DNA of 5,474 bases, taken from the NCBI GenBank assembly GCA_023136985.1, contig JAGLQD010000447.1, positions 1-5,474 of the forward strand, given 5' to 3'. The notes beneath the pieces were generated by a model, which was not told the DNA's origin, searched no databases, and was given only the letters and a program-made list of their open reading frames with translations. This DNA is from Candidatus Sabulitectum sp. Its GTDB lineage: Bacteria; Fermentibacterota; Fermentibacteria; Fermentibacterales; JCC-6. The translations under genes and the position numbers were made by a program. Of the stretch, positions 1-5,021 are shown in pieces. How positions within the stretch are numbered: the first letter of the stretch is position 1; the number at the start of each line of letters is the position of its first letter.

Positions 1-1
1 T

Positions 2-400
2 GATGTTCTGTTTGAAAAGCACTGCCTCGCTCAGGGAATAGATGTGAAAGAATATGATCCTCAGATACTGCCACTTCTTCTTGGTTACAGCTGGCCGGGA
101 AACATCCGTGAACTGGAGAATTTTGTTGAGAGAGCAATAGTTCTTTCAGCCGGCCACGGAATATCCGTTGGGGACCTGCCTCTGGAGATACTGCCGGTGC
201 GAAGGAAAGAAGCCTCTGCTTCGTCAACAATGCGAGGAGCAAGGGCTGACACTGAAAAGCAGATGATCCTTGCGGCATTGAAGAACAGCCGCTTTAACAG
301 AACCTCAGCGGCACTGGAACTCGGAATCCACAAGACAACTCTTTACAGAAGAATCAAAGCCCTGGGCATATCTTTACCTGAAGTGGATGGCCGTAGCTGA
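2..400 (+). CDS. Sigma-54-dependent transcriptional activator, C-terminal fragment (5' end outside window)
   Basis: The reading frame is open from the window edge, so this is the last 132 residues of a longer protein; the GTG at 44 is an internal codon, not a start. Near the beginning it carries GYSWPGNIRELENFVERA, the highly conserved end of the sigma-54-interacting AAA+ domain (WPGNxREL, sensor II region). After a linker of about 40 residues, the C-terminus forms a Fis-type helix-turn-helix (NRTSAALELGIHKTTLYRRIKALGI), which binds upstream activating sequences. Such proteins use ATP hydrolysis to open sigma-54 promoters. The N-terminal sensory domain (receiver, PAS, GAF or other) is not visible, so the signal is unknown. 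The gene lies directly upstream of, and in the same direction as, an operon with a -24/-12 promoter. That makes it the likely cognate regulator, as in the Desulfovibrio ORP locus. No clear terminator follows it. Confidence 0.95.
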   Translation, partial: DVLFEKHCLAQGIDVKEYDPQILPLLLGYSWPGNIRELENFVERAIVLSAGHGISVGDLPLEILPVRRKEASASSTMRGARADTEKQMILAALKNSRFNRTSAALELGIHKTTLYRRIKALGISLPEVDGRS

Positions 401-463
401 TACGCCACACAATCGCCTTTATACCGATGCAATATCGCTACTGTGTCTATTCTTATATTTTTT

Positions 464-484
464 ATGATAGTCCATAACTATCAT
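464..484. promoter_or_regulatory. Perfect inverted repeat, candidate upstream activating sequence
   Basis: Half-sites atgatagt and actatcat are exact reverse complements of 8 bp separated by the 5-base spacer ccata. The centre lies near -69 relative to the predicted sigma-54 transcription start at about 543. That is a plausible distance for the enhancer of a sigma-54 activator with a Fis-type helix-turn-helix, and such an activator is encoded just upstream. The stem is AT-rich with no T-run after it, so a terminator for the activator gene is less likely. Assignment to this regulator is inference. Confidence 0.55.
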
Positions 485-486
485 CA

Positions 487-499
487 GATCAATCATATA
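487..499 (+). promoter_or_regulatory. Possible IHF-like DNA-bending site (weak)
   Basis: The 13 bases fit the IHF consensus WATCAANNNNTTR at all but two defined positions (the first W and the first T of TTR). They sit between the palindrome and the -24/-12 promoter, where IHF commonly bends DNA to bring a sigma-54 activator to the polymerase. In AT-rich DNA a match this loose can arise by chance, and this is offered only because of its position. Confidence 0.25.
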
Positions 500-516
500 G
501 CATATCTCTGGTTTTC

Positions 517-532
517 TGGCATTCAATATGCA
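517..532 (+). promoter_or_regulatory. Sigma-54 (-24/-12) promoter of the operon
   Basis: The sequence tggcattcaatatgca keeps the two invariant dinucleotides GG (518-519) and GC (530-531) separated by exactly 10 bases, as required for sigma-54. It matches TGGCA of the -24 element and TGCA of the -12 element; the deviations are T for C after TGGCA and A for the first T of TTGCA. Taking G519 as -24 puts the start of transcription near 543, immediately before the Shine-Dalgarno at 545-549 of the first gene. This also argues against the upstream ATG at 528 as a start, since it would lie inside the promoter. Confidence 0.7.
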
Positions 533-557
533 TAAGGTGCTGGTGGAGGTGAATGAA

Positions 558-986
558 GTGAGAATTGCTCTTACGGTCTGGAATGGAAGAATTGCTCCTG
601 TTTTTGATGTTGCCGGTACTATAAGACTGGTAGAGCGCGGCTGCAGCAGCGCTGAGGAGGACAGGCTGATTAGTATTCCCATTGACAGTGGAATGATCAG
701 CAGAGTTGCGACTCTTGTTGAATACAAGATTGATGTTCTTGTTTGCGGTGCCGTTTCAAGACCAGTTCGCCGGATGCTTGCAGACTCCGGGATAAAGGTT
801 CATTCCTTTGTAGCAGGGGATGCAGATGAAGTACTTGAAGCACTTATGACAGGCAGCCTCGAGGATAAACCGTTTAGCATGCCCGGGTGCGGTATGGGAA
901 GAGGTGGACGGGGTTGCGGAAGAGGTGCAGGAAACAGAGGCCAGGGAAGAAACAGAGGTTTTGGACCTGGAAGGAAAGAGGTATAG
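558..986 (+). CDS. Dinitrogenase Fe-Mo cofactor (NifX/NifB-type) domain protein with Gly/Arg/Cys-rich tail
   Basis: A 142-residue protein. I chose the GTG at 558 because GGAGG (545-549) lies 8 bases before it and the protein then begins MRIALTVWNGRIAPVFDVAG, the typical start of this Di-Nase family; the ATG at 528 would fall within the sigma-54 promoter. The domain covers about residues 1-108, with VLVCGAVSRPVRRML and VHSFVAGDADEVLEAL as further family-typical segments. NifX, NafY and the C-terminal part of NifB share this fold and carry iron-molybdenum cofactor or its precursor; ORP-type relatives bind other metal-sulfur clusters. After residue 110 comes an unusual tail rich in Gly and Arg with several Cys (MPGCGMGRGGRGCGRG and on to the end), resembling the start of the next gene's product. 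It is the first gene of the operon, and its stop is 1 base from the next start. The exact ligand is unknown. Confidence 0.9.
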   Translation: MRIALTVWNGRIAPVFDVAGTIRLVERGCSSAEEDRLISIPIDSGMISRVATLVEYKIDVLVCGAVSRPVRRMLADSGIKVHSFVAGDADEVLEALMTGSLEDKPFSMPGCGMGRGGRGCGRGAGNRGQGRNRGFGPGRKEV

Positions 987-987
987 A

Positions 988-1260
988 ATGCCACGTGGAG
1001 ACAGATCAGGACCAGATGGAAGAGGACCTCGCGGAGGCGTATGTGTTGGAGCAGGTTTGAGTAGATTCTCAGGCTTTGGTGGAGGACGCGGTTCCGGAAG
1101 AGGTGCCGGCAGAGGCATGGGCAGAGGATTTGCTGGAGTTTTCCCTGTAAATCAGATCTCTGAGCAGGAAGTTCTTGAAAATAGAACACTTGAGCTTGAG
1201 CGGGAACTTGCCATATTGAAGAGTAGACTTGAACAGAATTCTGAGAAATCAGAGAGCTGA
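988..1260 (+). CDS. DUF5320-like Gly/Arg-rich small protein with C-terminal coiled coil
   Basis: A 90-residue protein starting MPRGDRSGPDGRGPRGG, the pattern typical of DUF5320 proteins (MPxGDxxGPxGxGPxxG). The ATG at 988 is preferred over an upstream in-frame ATG at 904 because it gives the family start and follows purine-rich AAGGAAAGAGG (971-981). Residues 1-55 are mostly Gly, Arg, Ser and Phe. The last 30 or so (from about SEQEVLENRTLELERELAI) form a short predicted coiled coil ending in charged residues. There is no signal peptide or membrane segment. Family members are often found beside NifX-type and MinD-ferredoxin genes in anaerobes, but no biochemical role is established to my knowledge. 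The coiled coil suggests oligomerisation or docking onto a partner; this is inference. It lies between two Di-Nase genes, in the 5' half of the operon. Confidence 0.82.
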   Translation: MPRGDRSGPDGRGPRGGVCVGAGLSRFSGFGGGRGSGRGAGRGMGRGFAGVFPVNQISEQEVLENRTLELERELAILKSRLEQNSEKSES

Positions 1261-1270
1261 ATCACACCTG

Positions 1271-1301
1271 TCAGCCGGTTTTCACTGTGAAGACCGGCTG
1301 A
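1271..1301 (+). other. Intercistronic hairpin between the DUF5320-like gene and the second NifX-type gene
   Basis: Bases 1271-1284 pair with 1288-1301 around the 3-base loop ctg: 14 pairs including one T-G wobble, with a GC-rich base (tcagccggt/accggctga). The following bases are attgaataaa rather than a T-run, so it is a poor intrinsic terminator. It more likely stabilises mRNA ends, marks a processing site, or lowers the dose of downstream genes. It ends 10 bases before the GGAGG of the next gene. Confidence 0.7.
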
Positions 1302-1324
1302 TTGAATAAATGGAGGAAAAGGAA

Positions 1325-1684
1325 ATGAAAATAGCAGTACCAACTTCCGGAAAGACACTGGAGTCACAGGTAGACAACAGATTTGGTAGAGCTTCCGGCT
1401 TTGTTGTATTCAACACAGAAGATGGAACATTTGTCTATGCTGACAACAGTCAGAATCTTAATGCAGCTCAGGGTGCAGGCACTCAGGCTTCTCAGAATGT
1501 AGCTGGCACCGGAGCCGGTGTTGTGATTGCTCCCAGCTACGGCCCCAATGCTTTCAGAGTATTGAATTCAGTAGGCATAAAAACCTTTATCAGCGCCCCT
1601 GGAACAGTTAAAGAGAATATTGATAACTACATTGCAGGCAATCTCAGTGAGACAGACGCAGCAAATGTGGAAGGTCACTGGTAA
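1325..1684 (+). CDS. NifX/ORP-type dinitrogenase Fe-Mo cofactor domain protein (canonical)
   Basis: A 119-residue single-domain protein. The ATG at 1325 is chosen over the one at 1310 because GGAGG (1312-1316) lies 8 bases upstream and the product then starts MKIAVPTSGKTLESQVDNRFGRA, the standard family opening. Other family landmarks are NLNAAQGAGTQASQNVA in the middle, YGPNAFRVLNSVGIKTF, and the terminal ANVEGHW. It has no cysteine, so any cluster would be held by non-thiol contacts or shared with a partner. Of the three Di-Nase proteins here it is the closest by pattern to the Desulfovibrio orange protein, which carries a Mo-Cu-S cluster, but whether it binds that cluster cannot be read from sequence. 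Its stop overlaps the next start by one base (TAATG), suggesting coupled translation with the MinD-ferredoxin ATPase. Confidence 0.92.
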   Translation: MKIAVPTSGKTLESQVDNRFGRASGFVVFNTEDGTFVYADNSQNLNAAQGAGTQASQNVAGTGAGVVIAPSYGPNAFRVLNSVGIKTFISAPGTVKENIDNYIAGNLSETDAANVEGHW

Positions 1685-2532
1685 TGAGAATTGCCGTTGC
1701 ATCCGGTAAAGGTGGAACAGGTAAAACCACTGTAGCAGTGGCTATTGCCATGGCTGCCACAGAGCCGGTGATGTATGCCGACTGTGATGTGGAGGAACCC
1801 AACGGCAGCATCTTTCTTAAACCGGAAGTTTATGAAATTAAAAAGGTGCTTGTGGATGTGCCTGTGATTGATGAAGAAAAATGCACTTCCTGCGGGAAAT
1901 GTGCCAGATTCTGCCAGTTCAATGCGCTGGTTTCACTGGGAACGCCTCCTCTGGTTTTTCCGGAACTCTGTCACAGTTGTGGCGGGTGTGCAATTGTCTG
2001 TCCCGCTGACGCAATCTCATGGAAGGGTAATTCCATAGGTGAGATCTCTCTTGGAAAGGCTGATGGGGGAAGGGTCTCTGTTGTGCAGGGCAAGCTTGAT
2101 GTGGGGGGGGTTCTTGCTCCTCCTGTGATCAGGCAGGTAAAATCGCACATACCCCATGATGGTCTTTCTGTGATCGATTGTCCGCCGGGCACATCATGTC
2201 CAGTGATCGAATCAATAGGAGAAGCGGACTATGTTCTTCTTGTTACAGAACCCACTCCATTCGGACTGCATGATCTTAAGCTGGCTGTAGAAACAGTTCG
2301 GGAACTTGGAATGCCGTTCGCTGTGGTGATCAACCGGTTCGATGAAGGAGACCTGGGAGTAGAGGATTACTGTGGTGAGGAGAATATTCTCATAATGGTC
2401 AAAATTCCCCACAGAAGGGCTATGGCGGAAACCTATTCCAGAGGGGGAACCCTGCTGGACGGAATTCCCGAGATGCGTGAGATATTCAAAGACATTCCCC
2501 GGATCATCGAGAGGGGGATTGAGGAAAAATGA
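1684..2532 (+). CDS. MinD-superfamily P-loop ATPase with inserted 2x[4Fe-4S] ferredoxin domain (first copy)
   Basis: A 282-residue cytoplasmic ATPase. The deviant Walker A motif GKGGTGKT spans residues 8-15, with the signature lysine K9 that marks the MinD/ParA/NifH group. The Walker A' segment ADCDVEEPN follows, and VIDCPPGTSCPVIESI forms the switch II/Walker B region. Between them sits a bacterial-type ferredoxin insert with two complete 4Fe-4S motifs: C67, C70, C73, C77 and C96, C99, C102, C106 followed by Pro. Proteins of this type (COG1149) are typical of anaerobes and are encoded in pairs in the Desulfovibrio ORP locus. They probably couple ATP-driven dimerisation to electron transfer or cluster handling on the NifX-like proteins; the exact reaction is unknown. 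A GGAAGG at 1669-1674 serves as Shine-Dalgarno. The start overlaps the preceding stop by one base, and the end overlaps the second copy by four (ATGA). An 8-G run at 2103-2110 lies within the coding sequence. Confidence 0.95.
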   Translation: MRIAVASGKGGTGKTTVAVAIAMAATEPVMYADCDVEEPNGSIFLKPEVYEIKKVLVDVPVIDEEKCTSCGKCARFCQFNALVSLGTPPLVFPELCHSCGGCAIVCPADAISWKGNSIGEISLGKADGGRVSVVQGKLDVGGVLAPPVIRQVKSHIPHDGLSVIDCPPGTSCPVIESIGEADYVLLVTEPTPFGLHDLKLAVETVRELGMPFAVVINRFDEGDLGVEDYCGEENILIMVKIPHRRAMAETYSRGGTLLDGIPEMREIFKDIPRIIERGIEEK

Positions 2533-3401
2533 AGGAAATTGTAGTAATCAGTGGTAAGGGTGGAACTGGAAAAACAAGTATCACCGGTTGTTTTGCTGCT
2601 CTGGCAGAGAATGCGATACTGGCAGATTGTGATGTGGATGCTGCTGATCTGCATATGCTGCTTGCCCCGGAGATAATAAGCAGAACTGATTTTATCAGCG
2701 GTCACGAAGCTGTGATAAGAGAAGACGATTGTACCGGATGTGGTATCTGCAGGAAGAACTGCAAGTTTGATGCAATAGATTTGACATCTGAAGGCAAATG
2801 CAGGGTGAACCCTTTCAGTTGTGAGGGTTGTATGGTCTGCGTTGAGGTATGTCCGGAAAAGGCAATTGATTTCCCCCCGAATCTCTGCGGAGAATGGTAT
2901 TTCTCCCATACAAGATTCGGGCCCATGGTTCATGCAAGGCTGGGAATCGCCCAGGAGAATTCCGGTAAGCTTGTAAGCACTGTAAGACGGGAAGCTGCAG
3001 CAAAAGCGGAAGAGCTTAAGAAAGATCTGCTTATTGTTGATGGTCCTCCTGGAATTGGATGTCCGGTTATAGCTTCTATTACAGGAGCGTCGCTGCTGGT
3101 GGTGGTGACAGAGCCAACCATTTCCGGTAAACACGACATGAAAAGGGTTCTTCAACTGGCGAAGCATTTTTCTGTACCTGCACTGGTTATTGTAAACAAG
3201 TGGGATATCAATCCTGAAATGACTGCAGAGATAGAGAAAGAATCGTTGCTTGGCGGGGCGCACCCCATCGGGCGAATCCCTTATGATAGAGCATTCACTG
3301 TTGCACAGATAAATGGAAGAACGCTGGTTGAGGAAACAACCGGTGCAGTTGTTGAAAACATAATTACTATCTGGGAGAAAGTATGCCGGAAACTAAAGTA
3401 A
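2529..3401 (+). CDS. MinD-superfamily P-loop ATPase with inserted 2x[4Fe-4S] ferredoxin domain (second copy)
   Basis: A 290-residue paralogue of the preceding gene with the same architecture. Deviant Walker A GKGGTGKT is at residues 9-16, ADCDVDAADLHMLLAPE follows, and switch II is IVDGPPGIGCPVIASI. The ferredoxin insert has C68, C71, C74, C78 and C98, C101, C104, C108 followed by Pro, so both 4Fe-4S clusters should be intact. The switch II cysteine after PPG (GCPV) is shared with the first copy. The two differ widely along their length, so this is an old duplication. Adjacent pairs of this family probably form heterodimers (inference), as two such proteins are encoded in the Desulfovibrio ORP locus. 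Translation is probably coupled to the first copy through the ATGA overlap at 2529-2532. The 3' end overlaps the Mrp gene by 19 bases. Confidence 0.95.
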   Translation: MKEIVVISGKGGTGKTSITGCFAALAENAILADCDVDAADLHMLLAPEIISRTDFISGHEAVIREDDCTGCGICRKNCKFDAIDLTSEGKCRVNPFSCEGCMVCVEVCPEKAIDFPPNLCGEWYFSHTRFGPMVHARLGIAQENSGKLVSTVRREAAAKAEELKKDLLIVDGPPGIGCPVIASITGASLLVVVTEPTISGKHDMKRVLQLAKHFSVPALVIVNKWDINPEMTAEIEKESLLGGAHPIGRIPYDRAFTVAQINGRTLVEETTGAVVENIITIWEKVCRKLK

Positions 3402-4291
3402 CGGAAGACACTGGCTGTGGGGGAAACTGTGATTCGTGTGCAGTAAGCTCCTGTGATGCAAGCGAACAGAGGCCTGGCGAAAGCGCCGATGACTTTGCCA
3501 AGCGTCAGCAACTTACTAAAAGAATGCTGGGTATCAAGCATAAGATCGTTGTTCTTTCAGGCAAAGGCGGAGTGGGTAAAAGTACCATTGCCGTGAACCT
3601 GGCTGTTTCACTGTCTCTTGCCGGGAAGAAAGTTGGTCTGCTGGATGTTGATATTCATGGACCCTCTATTCCCACCATGCTCAACCTTGAAGGAGCCAGA
3701 GCACAATCCAGCGGCAACAGCATTCTACCTGTTGAAATGGCCGGTTTGAAAGTAATGTCTCTTGGTTTCCTGCTGGAGAACAAAGACAGTGCCATAATCT
3801 GGCGTGGACCCATGAAGATGGGTGTTATTGAACAGCTTCTTCGGGATGTTGACTGGGGAGAGCTTGACTACATGATAATCGATTCACCTCCTGGAACCGG
3901 TGATGAGCCCCTGTCAGTTGTTCAGTTGATAGGTAAAATGGATGGTGCTGTAATGGTTACAACGCCCCAGGATGTGGCGGCAGCAGATGTTAGAAAATCA
4001 CTGGACTTCTGCCGTCAGTTGAATCTGCCGGTAATTGGAATAGTGGAGAATATGAGTGGCTTTATCTGCCCTGATTGCGGCAAAGAGACCGCAATTTTTG
4101 CAGGCAATAACGGAGAGACCATGGCAGAGGCCGCAGGGGTTCCCTTTCTTGGAAAGATTCCCATCGATCCTGCAGTTGGAAAAGCCTGCGACACTGGAGC
4201 GCCGTTCATATATCACTACAGCAAAACTGAGACAGCAAAGAGATTCGAGAGTGTAATCAAACAAATTCTCGAAAGAGAAGAAACGGACTAG
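3383..4291 (+). CDS. mrp: Mrp/Nbp35-type ATP-binding Fe-S carrier
   Basis: A 302-residue ATPase of the Mrp/Nbp35 (ApbC) family, which binds a [4Fe-4S] cluster at a dimer interface and passes it to apo-proteins in the cytoplasm. Walker A GKGGVGKST is at residues 60-68, with the family-specific LLDVDIHGPSIPTML next and MIIDSPPGTGDEPLSV as switch II. The cluster-bridging CPDC motif is at residues 229-232. In addition the N-terminus carries four cysteines, C12, C16, C19 and C24, like the extra N-terminal cluster site of eukaryotic and archaeal Nbp35 proteins. The ATG at 3383 follows GGGAG (3373-3377) and overlaps the upstream gene by 19 bases. The DUF59 domain found at the N-terminus of many bacterial Mrp proteins is absent. 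The gene is followed 8 bases later by a Di-Nase gene; in Desulfovibrio these two domains are fused as MrpORP. Confidence 0.95.
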   Translation: MPETKVTEDTGCGGNCDSCAVSSCDASEQRPGESADDFAKRQQLTKRMLGIKHKIVVLSGKGGVGKSTIAVNLAVSLSLAGKKVGLLDVDIHGPSIPTMLNLEGARAQSSGNSILPVEMAGLKVMSLGFLLENKDSAIIWRGPMKMGVIEQLLRDVDWGELDYMIIDSPPGTGDEPLSVVQLIGKMDGAVMVTTPQDVAAADVRKSLDFCRQLNLPVIGIVENMSGFICPDCGKETAIFAGNNGETMAEAAGVPFLGKIPIDPAVGKACDTGAPFIYHYSKTETAKRFESVIKQILEREETD

Positions 4292-4299
4292 GGAGAAAT

Positions 4300-4632
4300 A
4301 TGCGAATCGCAATACCAATGGCAAATGGTGCCCTTTGCATGCATTTCGGACACTGCAGCACATTTGCTCTTGTTGATGTTGAAGACAATAAAGTAACAGG
4401 AACCACCGAGGTTGTTCCTCCACCTCATCAGCCAGGTCTTCTACCGCCGTGGCTTGCAGAACAGGGAGCAACCCTGATAATAGCAGGCGGTATGGGTTCA
4501 CGGGCACAGGCTTTGTTCGTACAGAGCGGTATTAAGGTTGTTACAGGTGCAGCAGGTACCGGAGCAAAGGAGATAGTTGAGAACTACCTTTCCGGTACTC
4601 TTGAAGCAGGAGAGAATGTCTGCGATCATTAG
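4300..4632 (+). CDS. NifX/NifB-type dinitrogenase Fe-Mo cofactor domain protein with Cys/His cluster near the N-terminus
   Basis: A 110-residue single Di-Nase domain starting MRIAIPMANG, preceded by GGGAG at 4291-4295. Unlike the other two, it has a metal-ligand-like stretch CMHFGHC (C13, H15, H18, C19) at the position of the family's HFGHA-type motif, and it ends in CDH. The middle reads ATLIIAGGMGSRAQALF, and the protein closes with an NYLSGTL segment typical of the fold. It is the last gene of the operon, immediately after the Mrp gene. In the Desulfovibrio MrpORP protein the same two domains occur in this order in one chain, and the Di-Nase part is reported to bind Fe-S clusters. I infer that this protein works with the upstream Mrp ATPase as the second half of a split MrpORP. 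The proline-rich EVVPPPHQPGLLPPW loop is typical of this subtype. Confidence 0.92.
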   Translation: MRIAIPMANGALCMHFGHCSTFALVDVEDNKVTGTTEVVPPPHQPGLLPPWLAEQGATLIIAGGMGSRAQALFVQSGIKVVTGAAGTGAKEIVENYLSGTLEAGENVCDH

Positions 4633-4650
4633 TACAGATGATTAAATAAA

Positions 4651-4678
4651 AAGGGGCGGCTCGATTGAGCCGCCCCTT
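4651..4678 (-). terminator. Rho-independent terminator of the left RRM gene, probably bidirectional
   Basis: A perfect 12-bp stem (4651-4662 with 4667-4678) with the tetraloop gatt lies between convergent genes. On the minus strand the stem is followed by a T-rich tract (complement of the A-rich 4644-4650), so it terminates the RRM gene at 4694-4954. On the plus strand the following bases are less T-rich (ctgttatt), so termination of the Fe-S operon is plausible but weaker. It is only 18 bases after the operon's last stop codon. Confidence 0.9.
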
Positions 4679-4686
4679 CTGTTATT

Positions 4687-5006
4687 AATCAGATTAGTAG
4701 CGCCTTGGTCTCTCTTCGCGAGGCTTGGCTTCGTTAATCTTGAGTGCTCTTCCATCGAGCTCAACACCGTCGCCCTGGGCGATAGCGTTTCTGGCAGCCT
4801 CTTCAGGCATTTCAACAAAACCGAATCCACGGCTGCGGCCGGTTTCTCTGTCGGTGATTACTCTTGCGTCGGTAACTTCACCATAGCTCTCGAAAAAAGT
4901 TCTGAGTGAATCATCGTCAACGCCCCAGGAGAGGTTTCCTACGTACAGGTTCATTAGTATCCCTTTCGTACTTATGCCATCTTAAAAATTAACCGAATCT
5001 TCGCGA
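4687..5006. repeat. Tandem duplication unit A (RRM gene plus leader)
   Basis: This segment matches 5156-5474 base for base, apart from eight substitutions in the coding region and one indel plus one substitution in the leader. The offset is 469 bases in the gene and 468 beyond the leader indel. Similarity ends sharply downstream of the gene (left of 4687), where only the hairpin structure is shared. On the other side it runs at least to the window edge of the second copy. Confidence 0.95.
4694..4954 (-). CDS. Single-RRM RNA-binding protein, copy A
   Basis: An 86-residue protein made of one RNA recognition motif. RNP2 is LYVGNL (residues 3-8) and RNP1 is RGFGFVEM (about residues 42-49), with the aromatic residues used to stack on RNA bases. 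The C-terminal tail is short and basic (KPREERPRRY) and lacks the glycine-rich extension of some cyanobacterial relatives. Bacterial proteins of this type bind single-stranded RNA and are often linked to cold or stress responses, but targets are usually unknown. The leader has AAAGGG (complement of 4961-4967) six bases before the ATG. It is followed by a strong terminator. Copy B, with an identical protein, lies 208 bases upstream. It is convergent to the Fe-S operon and has no evident functional link to it. Confidence 0.96.
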   Translation of the reverse strand: MNLYVGNLSWGVDDDSLRTFFESYGEVTDARVITDRETGRSRGFGFVEMPEEAARNAIAQGDGVELDGRALKINEAKPREERPRRY

Positions 5007-5014
5007 TGACACAA
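4986..5014 (-). promoter_or_regulatory. Possible housekeeping-type promoter of RRM copy A
   Basis: On the minus strand TTGTGT (complement of 5009-5014) and TAATTT (complement of 4986-4991) are separated by 17 bases. Both are moderate matches to -35 and -10 elements, about 32 bases upstream of the start codon. The -10 part and spacer are conserved in the second copy, whose -35 lies beyond the window. The boxes are not strong and other AT-rich hexamers are nearby. Confidence 0.35.
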
Positions 5015-5021
5015 AAGAAGC

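Noticed and set aside
500..531. Inverted repeat gcatat ... atatgc around the promoter
   Set aside because: Only 6 bp of AT-rich sequence with a 20-base gap; likely by chance in this region.
528..557. ATG at 528 as start of the first Di-Nase gene
   Set aside because: It lies inside the -24/-12 promoter, has no Shine-Dalgarno, and adds ten residues not typical of the family; the GTG at 558 has GGAGG at ideal spacing.
904..987. ATG at 904 as start of the DUF5320-like gene
   Set aside because: It would overlap the preceding gene by over 80 bases, and the extra 28 residues look like an out-of-frame reading of that gene's Gly/Arg tail; the family pattern begins at 988.
756..1189. Overlapping minus-strand proline-rich open frames
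   Set aside because: The proline and leucine bias is what the complement of Gly/Arg codons produces; no independent evidence of coding.
2433..3263. Long minus-strand open frame of 276 codons
   Set aside because: It is antisense to the two MinD-ferredoxin genes, has no family-like motifs and no Shine-Dalgarno, and the plus-strand proteins are unmistakable.
1684..3401. Nitrogenase (nif) cluster
   Set aside because: The NifX-type and NifH-like folds recall nitrogen fixation, but no nifHDK, nifE, nifN or radical-SAM nifB is present, and the MinD-ferredoxin plus Mrp set fits an ORP-type locus better.
3998..4507. Minus-strand open frame of 169 codons
   Set aside because: It is antisense to the Mrp and third Di-Nase genes, with a low-complexity Leu/Cys-rich product; a shadow of real genes.
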